Assembly: GCF_000148645.1 (NCBI RefSeq)
Contig: NC_014541.1
Span: 2,813,139-2,877,138, forward strand
Source: Ferrimonas balearica DSM 9799
GTDB lineage: Bacteria > Pseudomonadota > Gammaproteobacteria > Enterobacterales > Shewanellaceae
DNA length: 64,000 nt
Direction: 5' to 3'
The position numbers were made by a program, and so were the translations under genes. The notes under the pieces are model-generated. The model was not told where the DNA came from and searched no databases. It saw only the letters and a list, made by a program, of their open reading frames with translations. This document shows positions 10,201-19,503 of the stretch, piece after piece (position 1 is the first letter of the stretch; each line of letters starts with the position of its first letter).

Positions 10201-11514
10201 ATGCGTGCTAATTCATCCGGGAAAATGGGCCTGACGGCCAAGATCCTGCTGGCCATGGCGGCCGGTTTGGGTATCGGCCTTGCGCTTCGTTTGATGTTCC
10301 CCGGCAGCCAGGTGGTGGAAGACATTTTCACCAACGGCATCTTCAATGTGTTGGGTGCCCTGTTCGTTTCCGCGCTGCGGATGCTGGTTGTACCGTTGGT
10401 ATTTGTCTCGCTGGTGTGTGGTACCGCCACACTGTCAGACCCCTCCCGGCTCGGTCGCCTGGGCGGTAAGACCCTGGCGCTTTACCTGTTCACCACCGCC
10501 GTGGCGATCTCACTGGCACTGGGTGCCGCCCTGCTGTTCCAGCCGGGTGACGCCACCATGCAAACCGCCAACATGGCGTTTGATGCCAAGCAGGCGCCGT
10601 CCCTGACCGACGTGATCATCGGCCTGGTGCCGAAGAACCCGATCAACGCCATGGTCGAAGGCAACATGCTGCAGATCATCGTGTTCGCCATCCTGTTCGG
10701 TTTCTCCATCGCCCACATTGGTGAGCGCGGCGAGCGTCTGCGCCAGTTCTTCATCGACCTCAACGAGGTGATGATGAAGCTGGTGACTCTGGTGATGGCC
10801 ATTGCTCCCATCGGTGTGTTCGGTTTGATCGCCAAACTGACCCTGACCCTGGGCATGGACACCTTCGGCTCTGTGGTGAAGTACTTCTTCCTGGTGCTGG
10901 GCGTCCTGATCGTTCACGCACTGGTGGTGTACCCGCTGCTGGTGAGCACCCTCAGTGGCCTGAACCCGATGACCTTCCTGAAGAAGATGCGCAGTGTTCA
11001 GCTGTTCGCCTTCTCCACCGCCAGCTCCGCAGCCACCCTGCCGATCTCCATCGAGAACGCCAACTACCGCCTCGGTGTGAGCAACCGGGTCAGCTCCTTT
11101 ACCCTGCCGCTGGGGGCCACCGTGAACATGGACGGCACCGCCATCATGCAGGGTGTGGCCACCGTGTTTATCGCCCAGGTGTTCGGCATCGACCTCAGCA
11201 TCTCCGACATGCTGATGGTGATCCTGACCGCCACCCTGGCCTCCATCGGCACCGCCGGTGTGCCGGGTGTGGGTCTGATTATGCTGGCCATGGTGCTGCA
11301 GCAGGTGAACCTGCCGGTAGAGGGTATCGCCCTGATCCTGGGTGTTGACCGTCTGCTCGACATGGTTCGTACCGCGGTGAACGTCACCGGTGATGCGGCG
11401 GTCTCCGTCGTGGTGGCTTCCTCCGAGGGCGAACTGTCCCGGGACACCTACACCGACCCCAACGCCGGTCAGGACAAGCTGGATATGGATGCGGTGCCCC
11501 ACGTCCGCCAGTAA
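10201..11514 (+). CDS. dicarboxylate/amino acid:cation symporter (DAACS family)
   Basis: A 437-aa inner-membrane carrier of the GltP/DctA/GltPh fold. It imports an acidic substrate with Na+ or H+. The signature elements are present: serine-rich hairpin HP1 (FSTASSAATLP, about 270-280), the TM7 motif NMDGTA (about 309), the HP2 region (GTAGVPGVG), and TM8 DRLLDMVRTAVNVTGD (about 381-396). TM8 keeps the Arg that contacts the side-chain carboxylate in aspartate/glutamate carriers, so an amino acid such as glutamate or aspartate is more likely than a plain dicarboxylate. This assignment is inference. The start has TAAGGAAG upstream. It is monocistronic. Confidence 0.88.
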   Translation: MRANSSGKMGLTAKILLAMAAGLGIGLALRLMFPGSQVVEDIFTNGIFNVLGALFVSALRMLVVPLVFVSLVCGTATLSDPSRLGRLGGKTLALYLFTTAVAISLALGAALLFQPGDATMQTANMAFDAKQAPSLTDVIIGLVPKNPINAMVEGNMLQIIVFAILFGFSIAHIGERGERLRQFFIDLNEVMMKLVTLVMAIAPIGVFGLIAKLTLTLGMDTFGSVVKYFFLVLGVLIVHALVVYPLLVSTLSGLNPMTFLKKMRSVQLFAFSTASSAATLPISIENANYRLGVSNRVSSFTLPLGATVNMDGTAIMQGVATVFIAQVFGIDLSISDMLMVILTATLASIGTAGVPGVGLIMLAMVLQQVNLPVEGIALILGVDRLLDMVRTAVNVTGDAAVSVVVASSEGELSRDTYTDPNAGQDKLDMDAVPHVRQ

Positions 11515-11527
11515 CCCTGCTGAACCG

Positions 11528-11558
11528 AAAAGGGCGAGCCATTGGCTCGCCCTTTTTT
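11528..11558 (+). terminator. terminator of the DAACS transporter gene
   Basis: A GGGCGAGCC/GGCTCGCCC stem with a 3-nt loop and a T6 tail. Confidence 0.88.
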
Positions 11559-11760
11559 GTGCTTTGTCTTGCCGTACCGAACCACGATGATTCGGGAGTT
11601 TGCCCTAATAACCCTGAGGTCCGCGATGATGCGACTGTACCCATAAGCGACAACCCACGCTTCAGGACGCTCTGGTCACTCACCAGAGGCCGTTGGCGCG
11701 CCTACCGACCCAGGGTATGCGCTGAGGGCAGAATCGCCCTGGTGCCCGGCGACAGGCCCT

Positions 11761-11787
11761 AAAAAAGCCGGCACATTGGCCGACTTT
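11761..11787 (-). terminator. probable sohB terminator
   Basis: Read on the minus strand: a GTCGGC/GCCGGC stem with one wobble pair, then T6. The remaining 11559-11760 stretch between this and the transporter terminator shows no supportable gene. Confidence 0.6.
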
Positions 11788-11803
11788 CGTTTAGGTTACC
11801 CGA

Positions 11804-12820
11804 TTACAGCGGACGGCGCGCCAGTTCCGCCAGCTTCAGGCTGCCACGCTCCAGCGCGGTTTCAGCGGCCCGGCCAAAGCGCTTGGCCAGATTCTTCTTC
11901 TCTTCATACTGCAGCTGCAGGATCTCTTTGTCCTGCGCCATCAGATAATCGTCAGAGGTCTGGATGGCGTCCACCAGGCCCAGTTCCAGCGCCTGCAGGC
12001 CGAACCAGTGCTCACCGGTGGCCACCTTGTCGAGATCGAGCTCAGGACGGTAACGCTGCACAAACTCTTTAAACAGCAGATGCGTCTCCTCCAGCTCTTC
12101 ACGGAACTTGTCGCGGCCCGCCTCGTTGTTCTCACCGAACATGGTCAGGGTGCGCTTAAAGTCACCGGCGGTGTGCTGTTCAAACTCGATATCGTGCTTC
12201 TTAAGCACCTTATTAAAGTTCGGCAGCTGGGCAATCACCCCGATGGAACCCACGATGGCGAAGGGCGCGGAGAGGATTTTGTCGCCCACACAGGCCATCA
12301 TGTAGCCGCCACTGGCCGCCACCTTGTCCACCGCAATGGTGAGCGGGATCTTGGCCTGGCGGATGCGATCCAGCTGACTGGCCGCCAGCCCGTAGGCGTG
12401 CACCATGCCGCCACCGCTCTCAACCCGAACCAGCACTTCGTCGCGCGCTTCGGCGACGGTCAGCACCGCGGTGATCTCCTCGCGCAGCTGAGCCACCTGA
12501 GCGGCGTCAATGCCCGCTTTAAAGTCGATCAGGAACAAGCGGCCTTCCCGCTCCTTGCCCTTGCTCTCTTTCGCCTTGGCTTTCTGTTCCGCCTTATGGG
12601 CCTTGTCCCGCGCTTTAAGCTGCTCATCGCTGAGCAGGTGGTGGCAGAGCTTGTCTTCATACTGCTCAAACTTGTCGGTCAGGTTGTGCACCTTCAGTTC
12701 GCCCTTGCCACTCTTGCCAGCGCGGTTCGCTGCAGCGGCGGCAACAATGATGGCCACCACGGCCGCCACCAGAGTCACTGCCTTGGCCAGAAACAGGCCA
12801 TACTCGTATAGAAACTCCAA
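11804..12820 (-). CDS. sohB: SohB-type inner-membrane peptidase (family S49)
   Basis: This 338-aa relative of signal peptide peptidase A has one N-terminal membrane segment (about residues 8-30, ending in an Ala-rich stretch), a charged linker, and an S49 peptidase domain. The nucleophile Ser lies in KVAASGGYMMAC (about residue 170). The N-terminus closely matches E. coli SohB (EYGLFLAKAVTLV). The start codon is TTG, supported by AGGAGA 6 nt upstream. SohB was found as a multicopy suppressor of degP loss; its natural substrates are not well defined. The domain is expected to face the periplasm. It is monocistronic. Confidence 0.93.
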   Translation of the reverse strand: MEFLYEYGLFLAKAVTLVAAVVAIIVAAAAANRAGKSGKGELKVHNLTDKFEQYEDKLCHHLLSDEQLKARDKAHKAEQKAKAKESKGKEREGRLFLIDFKAGIDAAQVAQLREEITAVLTVAEARDEVLVRVESGGGMVHAYGLAASQLDRIRQAKIPLTIAVDKVAASGGYMMACVGDKILSAPFAIVGSIGVIAQLPNFNKVLKKHDIEFEQHTAGDFKRTLTMFGENNEAGRDKFREELEETHLLFKEFVQRYRPELDLDKVATGEHWFGLQALELGLVDAIQTSDDYLMAQDKEILQLQYEEKKNLAKRFGRAAETALERGSLKLAELARRPL

Positions 12821-12873
12821 GGTACTCTCCTAAAACGATCTTTGGCCCTAGTGTACTCACCCAGGCCAGACAC

Positions 12874-12905
12874 AAAAAGGCCCGGTCAGAAACCGGGCCC
12901 TTTTT
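12874..12905 (-). terminator. terminator of the VolA-like lipase gene
   Basis: A GGCCCGGT/ACCGGGCC stem with a T5 tail on the minus strand. Confidence 0.85.
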
Positions 12906-12920
12906 CATCCAGCGAAACGC

Positions 12921-15473
12921 TTACTGAGCACACTCACCGCCCTGAATCAGGCAGCCGTCACCCACGGGGATGGTACGGCCATCAGTCAAGGCAAAGGTAG
13001 CAACCTGGTTTTGCATCTCAACGGTGACCAGCGGAGCGATGCTTGGGTCAACTCCCGGTACACCGCCGGTGCTCGGGTCTATCAACGAGCTATGCTGACC
13101 TTTGCTAAAGCGTACCGCACCACTAACGCGGCCAGCCGCATCGGAAACGGTTTCCGTTACCGCAGGCAGACCCAGCGCTGCAATAAGAGGCTCAGTGCCA
13201 GACAGGGCAAAGCCTTCAACGGTGTTCGGCAGTACCAGATCCGGCGGGTTACTCCCGCCCTCAGCCATATCGCCGACTACCTCTATCAGATGCACTGGTA
13301 CGTCGCTGTTAGCGATGATGGCGGCATGGTTGATCGGGTCCATGGAATCGGAGGCGGTTTGCGCCGCGAATGCGAAGGCCGGGATCACCTCAGACTCGAT
13401 CTGTTTCTCTACCGCAGCACAGGTAGGGCCAGCAAAGTTCTCAAGCACGCAATCGGGTGCAATTTCCAACGCCAGGGCAGTCTTCAATACCGGGCCAAAG
13501 GTGGCTGAGCCAGCAAACACACCGGCCAAACCGCCAGCAGGAGCAACCAGAGATGCGGCAGAGATGTGGTAAGGATTCTGCTCTGCTCCGAACAAGTCAT
13601 CCATCAAACCGGTGTATGCGGTAGTGCTGGTACCAACGATACCGCCCAAGCTCAGTCCCTGAAGAGAAACGCGGCGGGTATCCAATGCTGGCACGGTCGG
13701 GTTCTGGGTAAACAGCGGCCAAGCATTCAGGGCTGCACGTAAAGCCAGTTGATCAGCAATAGCCTGACGGAAGTTATCACGTACAGTCAGGATGCTCTTG
13801 AGATTAACGAAAGCCAGCGGATTGCCATTCGCGTATGCCATTTCACACATCTGACGACCGGGATCCGTTTCATCCCCCAAAGCCGCACAGAAATCAGCTG
13901 GTGTCGCGGACACCTCATAGATGCCGTCGCCATTCAGATCAAAAGATCGATCGCCATGCAGCGGCATATCGATGGAGACGGTAGCAATCCCTTTCGAGGC
14001 ATACATACCTGCATAGGCCAGGTTGAGTTCCTTCACGCCGCCAAGGCCATGCATCGCCACGGTGACGGGCCAACCGTTCTCAGGCTTGGTCAACAGGCCT
14101 CCGGAGAGCGCCAGCAGGGCTTCTTCATCAGGGATGGTGATCAGAACCGGTACGGTTACCTTATGACTGCCCGGCGCCACAGCAGCATCTCGAAGCGGAC
14201 TTGGCAGAGGGTTAAAACGGGTCAGGTGACGGGCGGTGTCTACCGGCTCGCCAGCATCAGTAACAAAACTGGCGCCCACCAGTACGGAGGGGTCCACCAG
14301 CGCTTCATTGGGGTCGATGCCCTGCGCCATCGCCTGAGTCGCAAAGCTCTCCTGGCTCAGCAGGCCACCCTGCACCGCCTGCAGAACCGCTACCGGGCTG
14401 TCACCCAATGCGCTGAAACGGCCATTGATATCAAAATCAATGATGTTCTGATTGTCGTCGAAAACCGGTTGGGGGTTAGGCAGGTAGTACGGCAGTGCAA
14501 TTTCAGCCTGGAACACCTTCGCCAGAGTTGCGGCCAGATAGGCGTCTCCCATATCCGGCGTCAATCCAAGAGCGTCTGCAGCGGTTAGCCCCGTATCAAA
14601 CGGCAACGTCACCCACTCGGGCGCATACAGGGGCGATACCGGTACCGAGGGGCCCTGAGGATTGAGACCATCGGCCATAACAAGCCCAACCGTACTCACC
14701 ACATCGGTGACAGACTGGGTGGTAAACACACCGGTATAAGTAATGGTTGCCTTATCAACTGAATGAGCTTGAGCTAAGGCGTTTTCATAGTTGTTGACGA
14801 GCCCCTGCAGCAGCAGCTGTTCAGGAGTCACCAACGGCTCTTCGTTGATGTCCAGCTTCAGCAGTTCATAGGTGGTGGAGGGTGCCACCGACTGACCTTC
14901 GGAGTCGCTGATCTGGGTCGTTGTGATCACCGCATAACTGCTGGCCGGCTCCAACGGCTTCAACGGAACCATGTTGATGGTATTGCCCGAGGGAACGGAG
15001 ATGAAGTCTTCACCAAACACCAACTCCTCACCCACTTTACAGATACTGAGGGAGGGTGCCTCAGTACACTCGGGGTCAACAGAAAGCGGGCCACCCAACG
15101 TCACTTCAAAAACGCGTACCGAGCCAGCCGCTGCTGCAGAGGCGGCATCCAACGAAATGCCCTCTTCGCCCGGGATCATGGTGATGCTCATCGGCATGGT
15201 GGTAGACCAGCCGTCCAGCGCCCCCAGCGCAATCTGCGGATCGGTGTAATCACCAGATTCAGCCTCGCCAGGGATTTCCAGCGTGCCATCAAAGGTGCCA
15301 GAGAACAGAAGATCGTTCGGCAGGGCAATGTCGCCAGCACCCGGATCAAATGCGATGCGCGAGAATGGCACCGGTGTTGGTGTGTTCTCAATGGTTTCCT
15401 GGTAGCTGTCGCCGCTACATCCCACCAGCCCCAGGGCCGATGCGACAGCCGCGCTGAGCAACAAACGTTTCAT
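12921..15473 (-). CDS. VolA/Pla-1/cef-family surface lipase lipoprotein
   Basis: This 850-aa predicted lipoprotein (lipobox LVGC, Ser at +2) begins with the N-terminal domain of bacterial virulence-factor lipases (IAFDPGAGDIALPNDLLFSG). A later alpha/beta-hydrolase domain carries the nucleophile elbow GLSLGGIVG (Ser near residue 608), with VTVAMHGLGGVKELN as the oxyanion strand. In Vibrio cholerae, VolA is a surface-exposed lysophospholipase that releases fatty acids and choline from lysophosphatidylcholine. The same use in lipid scavenging is plausible here, but it is inferred from family. The start has GGGGAG upstream; a longer frame upstream is not needed. Unlike Vibrio, no fadL gene is adjacent. 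Confidence 0.85.
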   Translation of the reverse strand: MKRLLLSAAVASALGLVGCSGDSYQETIENTPTPVPFSRIAFDPGAGDIALPNDLLFSGTFDGTLEIPGEAESGDYTDPQIALGALDGWSTTMPMSITMIPGEEGISLDAASAAAAGSVRVFEVTLGGPLSVDPECTEAPSLSICKVGEELVFGEDFISVPSGNTINMVPLKPLEPASSYAVITTTQISDSEGQSVAPSTTYELLKLDINEEPLVTPEQLLLQGLVNNYENALAQAHSVDKATITYTGVFTTQSVTDVVSTVGLVMADGLNPQGPSVPVSPLYAPEWVTLPFDTGLTAADALGLTPDMGDAYLAATLAKVFQAEIALPYYLPNPQPVFDDNQNIIDFDINGRFSALGDSPVAVLQAVQGGLLSQESFATQAMAQGIDPNEALVDPSVLVGASFVTDAGEPVDTARHLTRFNPLPSPLRDAAVAPGSHKVTVPVLITIPDEEALLALSGGLLTKPENGWPVTVAMHGLGGVKELNLAYAGMYASKGIATVSIDMPLHGDRSFDLNGDGIYEVSATPADFCAALGDETDPGRQMCEMAYANGNPLAFVNLKSILTVRDNFRQAIADQLALRAALNAWPLFTQNPTVPALDTRRVSLQGLSLGGIVGTSTTAYTGLMDDLFGAEQNPYHISAASLVAPAGGLAGVFAGSATFGPVLKTALALEIAPDCVLENFAGPTCAAVEKQIESEVIPAFAFAAQTASDSMDPINHAAIIANSDVPVHLIEVVGDMAEGGSNPPDLVLPNTVEGFALSGTEPLIAALGLPAVTETVSDAAGRVSGAVRFSKGQHSSLIDPSTGGVPGVDPSIAPLVTVEMQNQVATFALTDGRTIPVGDGCLIQGGECAQ

Positions 15474-15737
15474 TGGCTCTCCCCATTCCTTTGCTTTTAT
15501 TTTGTCTTCCGGACCACTTTTGGTCACAATACTGGCCTGCAATGCCGGTCAGGATCACACCTCCGACATCGGGCAACATTAGCCAAAGTAACGCAAAATC
15601 CTATGGTTAGCTACACTTTTGCAACGTCGCCGCAGCACAAAACAAGAAAGCAAACAACCATTTGTTTAAAACATTCGTTTAACTTTGCGGCAACCCCGTT
15701 TACTCGGGGCTTTGAGCCGATCCAGTCGAGTCATACT

Positions 15738-16484
15738 ATGTTGGAATACTCTGCCTCACCCGAACTCCTCAAAGACAAAGTCATCCTGGTGACCGGTGCC
15801 GGTGACGGCATTGGCAAGGAAGCCGCCTGTCAGTTTGCTGCTCACGGCGCGACGGTGATTCTGCTGGGCCGTACCGTTAAGAAACTGGAAGCGGTCTACG
15901 ACGCCATCGTGGCTGCCGGTGGTCCGGAGCCGGCCATCGTGCCGCTGGATGCCAAAGGCGCTACCGAGCAGAACTACCTGGATCTGGCCGATACCATTGA
16001 AGGTCAGTTCGGTCGCCTTGACGGCCTGCTGCACAACGCCGCCGTACTGGGTGCGCTCTCCCCGTTCGAACAACTGGGTGCCGACATGTTTGCCGAAGTG
16101 ATGCAGGTGAACGTGACCGCCCAGTTCCTGATGACCAAAGCGCTGCTGCCGGTTCTGAAGAAGGCCGAGCACGGCTCCATCGTGTTCACCTCTTCCGGTG
16201 TTGGCCGCAAAGGCCGCGCCTACTGGGGCGCCTACGCCATCTCCAAGTTCGCCACCGAAGGGATGATGGAAACCCTGGCCGACGAACTGGACGGCACCAG
16301 CGTGCGCGCCAACTGCATCAATCCCGGCGCCACCCGCACCGGCATGCGCGCCACCGCGTTCCCGGCGGAAGACCCGCAAACCCTGCGCACCGCGGCCGAC
16401 CTGATGCCCACCTACCTCTACCTGATGGGCGATGACAGCCTGGCGGTAAACGGCCAGAGCCTGGACGCACAACCTAAGCGTTAA
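15738..16484 (+). CDS. yciK: YciK-type short-chain dehydrogenase/reductase
   Basis: A 248-aa SDR oxidoreductase, close to the 252 aa of E. coli YciK. The Rossmann glycine motif is TGAGDGIGKEAA near residue 20. The NAA motif (HNAAVLG) and the catalytic YxxxK (YAISK), with Ser in SSGVGRKGRAYWGAYAISK, are intact. The substrate of YciK is not established. I chose the ATG at 15738 because the upstream in-frame extension has no family counterpart; the SD is weak. It sits next to rluB in the opposite direction, as part of the conserved yci neighbourhood around trp. Confidence 0.9.
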   Translation: MLEYSASPELLKDKVILVTGAGDGIGKEAACQFAAHGATVILLGRTVKKLEAVYDAIVAAGGPEPAIVPLDAKGATEQNYLDLADTIEGQFGRLDGLLHNAAVLGALSPFEQLGADMFAEVMQVNVTAQFLMTKALLPVLKKAEHGSIVFTSSGVGRKGRAYWGAYAISKFATEGMMETLADELDGTSVRANCINPGATRTGMRATAFPAEDPQTLRTAADLMPTYLYLMGDDSLAVNGQSLDAQPKR

Positions 16485-16500
16485 GCCCTGTCGCGGGCAC

Positions 16501-16533
16501 AAAAAAAAAGGGCACCTCGCGGTGCCCTTTTTT
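16501..16533. terminator. bidirectional terminator between yciK and rluB
   Basis: A GGGCACC/GGTGCCC stem with an A9 run on one side and a T6 run on the other serves both converging genes. Confidence 0.88.
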
Positions 16534-16545
16534 GATGCCATCTGA

Positions 16546-17421
16546 TTAGCCCTTGTTGGGGCGGCCCTTGGCGGGGCGAGCGCGATGCTTGTGCACGGCG
16601 CGGCGGATCTTGCCCGCTTTGAGGGTTTTCTGACGACGGGCGCCCAGCTTGTCCTGCGCCAGCAGGGTGCGGGATTCGCGCTCCAGACCCACCAGATCAC
16701 GCAGGTAGTTCACCTGCTCCAGCGGCAGTTCAACCCAACCACCACGGGGCAGGCCCTTGGGCAGGGTGATGTCGCCGTAGCGGATACGCATCAGGCGGCT
16801 GACCTGCACTTCCTGGCTCTCCCACAGGCGACGCACTTCGCGGTTACGACCTTCGCTCAGTACGCCGTGGTACCAGGTGTTCAGGCCTTCACCGCCCGCC
16901 GGCACCAGGCGCTTAAACTGGGCGGTGCCGTCTTCCAGCTCAACGCCGGTACGCAGGTTTTTCAGCATCTCTTCGGTCACTTCACCGAAGACGCGGATGG
17001 CGTATTCACGCTCCACTTCCTGGGACGGGTGCATCAGGCGGTTGGCCAGTTCACCGTCGGTGGTGAACAGCAGCAGACCGGAGGTGTTGATGTCCAGACG
17101 ACCCACCGCCACCCAGCGGCTGTCACGAACCCGCGGCAGACGCTCGAATACGGTCGGACGACCCTGCGGGTCGGAACGGGAGCACAGCTCACCTTCAGGC
17201 TTGTAGTAAGCCAGCACCCGGCAGATCACTTCCTCTTCCGCCTTCAGGGAAACGGCATGGCCATCGATGCGAACCTTCAGTTCGGCACGGCCATCTACGC
17301 GGTCACCCAACTTGGCAACCTGGCCGTCGATGCTGACACGCCCTGCGGCAATCATGGCCTCGATCTCACGACGGGAGCCATGGCCGGCACGGGCCAATAC
17401 TTTCTGTAACTTTTCGCTCAT
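16546..17421 (-). CDS. rluB: 23S rRNA pseudouridine(2605) synthase
   Basis: RluB makes pseudouridine 2605 in 23S rRNA. The 291-aa protein has an N-terminal S4 RNA-binding domain ([21 protein letters not shown]) and an RsuA-type catalytic domain whose aspartate lies in [14 protein letters not shown]. The C-terminal tail is very basic ([15 protein letters not shown]), as in other RluB proteins. It is the last gene of the rnm-yciO-scpA-scpB-rluB row, 12 nt after scpB. Confidence 0.95.
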   Translation of the reverse strand: MSEKLQKVLARAGHGSRREIEAMIAAGRVSIDGQVAKLGDRVDGRAELKVRIDGHAVSLKAEEEVICRVLAYYKPEGELCSRSDPQGRPTVFERLPRVRDSRWVAVGRLDINTSGLLLFTTDGELANRLMHPSQEVEREYAIRVFGEVTEEMLKNLRTGVELEDGTAQFKRLVPAGGEGLNTWYHGVLSEGRNREVRRLWESQEVQVSRLMRIRYGDITLPKGLPRGGWVELPLEQVNYLRDLVGLERESRTLLAQDKLGARRQKTLKAGKIRRAVHKHRARPAKGRPNKG

Positions 17422-17433
17422 TCAGAATCTTCT

Positions 17434-18018
17434 TTAATGTACTGGTGGCTCAGCCTCAATCTGACCGGTGCTAAGCAGAGCGTCCAAAGCGCTCTCCTCA
17501 TCCAGCGGCGGCAGACTGGACAGACTGTCCAAACAAAAGTAGTGCAAAAATGCGTCGGTGGTCGCATAGAGGGCTGGCCGTCCCGGCACCTCCTTATGAC
17601 CTACCACCTTGATCCACCCCCGATCCTGCAGGGTGCGCATGATGTTGGCGCTGATGGAAACCCCACGAACTTTCTCAATCTGGCCGCGGGTAATGGGCTG
17701 GCGATAGGCGATCAGCGCCAGCGTTTCCAACAATGCCCGGGAGTAACGGGGGGCCCGCTCCTCCCACAGGTTGCCCAGTAATGGGCTCAGACTCTCAAGG
17801 GTCTGGAATCGATACCCTCCGCCAACCCGAACCAGTTGCACACCCCGCGGGCGGTAATCCAGTTCCAGTTCGTCGAGGGTTTCGTTGATGCGGCCAATGG
17901 AGACCGCGAAGCCCGCCAGCACTGAGTCTTTCAGACCCCGCGCTGTCATCGGTGCGTCCGCCACAAACAGGGCGGCTTCGATCAACTGTTTCAGCTGTTC
18001 GTCGCTGATCCGCTTCAT
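17434..18018 (-). CDS. scpB: segregation and condensation protein B
   Basis: ScpB is a 194-aa subunit of an SMC-ScpAB condensin complex. It folds as two winged-helix domains and dimerises on the ScpA kleisin. The recognisable core is ALLETLALIAYRQPITRGQIEKVRGV. The start codon overlaps the scpA stop by 4 nt, indicating translational coupling. Many gammaproteobacteria use MukBEF instead of SMC-ScpAB; in those with scpAB the SMC partner may be encoded elsewhere, and it is not in this window. Confidence 0.93.
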   Translation of the reverse strand: MKRISDEQLKQLIEAALFVADAPMTARGLKDSVLAGFAVSIGRINETLDELELDYRPRGVQLVRVGGGYRFQTLESLSPLLGNLWEERAPRYSRALLETLALIAYRQPITRGQIEKVRGVSISANIMRTLQDRGWIKVVGHKEVPGRPALYATTDAFLHYFCLDSLSSLPPLDEESALDALLSTGQIEAEPPVH

Positions 18019-18815
18019 GCTCGTGCCCTTACGTGGATCTGGCTGCCCGGTGCCGCTTGTTGCAACTCAATCAGTTGCTCTTTGGTCAGCTCCAGAATCG
18101 CCAGAAAACTCACCACCACACCGGCCCGTCCCTCTTCCGGCTCAAACAGGGCCTGAAACGGGGTAAAGCGCTCGGTGCACAGCATCTCGAGGATGCGGCT
18201 CATGCGCTCACGGGTGGACAGCACTTCACGCTCGATATGATGGTGTTCAAAGTACTCGGTGCGCTGCAACACGCTGCGCAGTGCCCCCAGCAACTCATCC
18301 AGTGACACCTCAGGCGGCACCACCACCGGCACCAGATCGGCGGCCTTCTGCGCCTTAGCGTGCCAGAAATCGCGCTCTTCACGCGGACGGTCATCAAGCT
18401 GGGTGGAGGCGTTCTTAATCACCTCATAGGCCTGCAGCTGCTTAATCAGCAGGGCGCGGGGATCTTCCTCCTCCTCACCCTCCTCCAGCTGGCGGGGCAA
18501 CAGCAGACGAGACTTAATCTCGGCCAGGGTTGCCGCCATCACCAGATACTCTGCCGCCAGCTCAAACTTCATGGTTTCCATCAGGCCGATGTAATCCATG
18601 TACTGACGGGTGATGGTCACCACCGGCAGGTCGAGGATATCGAGTTTTTGCTTACGGATCAGGTACAACAGCAGGTCCAGCGGACCTTCGAACGACTCAA
18701 GGATGACCTCAAGCGCCTCCGGCGGAATGAACAGATCCGCCGGCCACTGAGTGACCGGTTCACCCCGAACCAGCGCGAGGGGCAAAGGCTGTTGGATCTG
18801 AGGTGACGGTTCCAT
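18015..18815 (-). CDS. scpA: segregation and condensation protein A (kleisin)
   Basis: ScpA is the kleisin that bridges SMC heads and recruits ScpB. The 266-aa protein has the typical N-terminal core FEGPLDLLLYLIRKQKLDI and a C-terminal winged-helix segment (VSFLAILELTKEQLIELQQ). An acidic patch (EEGEEEEDP) lies in the middle. It is followed directly by scpB with a 4-nt overlap and is preceded by yciO after about 58 nt. Confidence 0.94.
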   Translation of the reverse strand: MEPSPQIQQPLPLALVRGEPVTQWPADLFIPPEALEVILESFEGPLDLLLYLIRKQKLDILDLPVVTITRQYMDYIGLMETMKFELAAEYLVMAATLAEIKSRLLLPRQLEEGEEEEDPRALLIKQLQAYEVIKNASTQLDDRPREERDFWHAKAQKAADLVPVVVPPEVSLDELLGALRSVLQRTEYFEHHHIEREVLSTRERMSRILEMLCTERFTPFQALFEPEEGRAGVVVSFLAILELTKEQLIELQQAAPGSQIHVRARA

Positions 18816-18873
18816 TCACTTCCCGGAGAAAAAACGCGCCATTATACGCAATCTGTGGCGCGCTTGTCAGTGA

Positions 18874-19494
18874 TTATTCGAAGGGTGTCGGGTCGCCGGC
18901 ACCCACCCGCACAATCTCACCCTCGCCTTCGGAGAAATCCACCACCGTAGTGGGACTCTCGCCGAGGAAACCACCGTGCAGGATCAGGTCAACCTGGTGC
19001 TCCAGCTTATCGCGGATGTCGTCCGGATCGGACTCGGCCAGAGTCTCGCCGGGCAGGATCAGCGAGGTGGACATCATCGGCTCACCCAGAGCCTCCAGCA
19101 GCGCCAGGGCGATGTTGTTGTCCGGCACCCGGATGCCAATGGTTTTGCGCTTGGCGTTCAGCAATCGGCGCGGCACCTCTTTGGTGCCTTTGAAAATGAA
19201 GGTGTAGGGCCCCGGCGTGTTGTTTTTCAGCAACCGGAACGCCGCGTTGTCGACCCGGGCGTACAGCGACAACTCGGAGAGGTCGCGACACATCAGGGTG
19301 AAGTTGTGGTGCTCATTAAGCCGGCGGATCCGGCAGATCCGCTCCAGCGCCGACTTATCGCCGATGTGGCAGCCCAGCGCATAACCGGAATCGGTGGGAT
19401 ACACGATCACCCCACCCTTGTGGATGGTCGCCACGGCCTGATTGATCAGGCGGGACTGGGGGTTTTCCGGATGAAGATAGAAAAATTGGCTCAT
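18874..19494 (-). CDS. yciO: YciO (YrdC/Sua5-fold protein)
   Basis: This 206-aa protein has the YrdC/Sua5 fold. Relatives such as TsaC use threonine, bicarbonate and ATP to make threonylcarbamoyl-AMP for tRNA t6A. YciO itself keeps the fold, but its contribution to t6A is doubtful in E. coli. Visible motifs are GGVIVYPTDSGYALGC near the N-terminus and KRKTIGIRVPDN near residue 120. AAGGA lies 6 nt before the ATG. It begins 9 nt after rnm, so the two are likely co-transcribed. Confidence 0.93.
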   Translation of the reverse strand: MSQFFYLHPENPQSRLINQAVATIHKGGVIVYPTDSGYALGCHIGDKSALERICRIRRLNEHHNFTLMCRDLSELSLYARVDNAAFRLLKNNTPGPYTFIFKGTKEVPRRLLNAKRKTIGIRVPDNNIALALLEALGEPMMSTSLILPGETLAESDPDDIRDKLEHQVDLILHGGFLGESPTTVVDFSEGEGEIVRVGAGDPTPFE

Positions 19495-19503
19495 AGCACG
19501 TCC

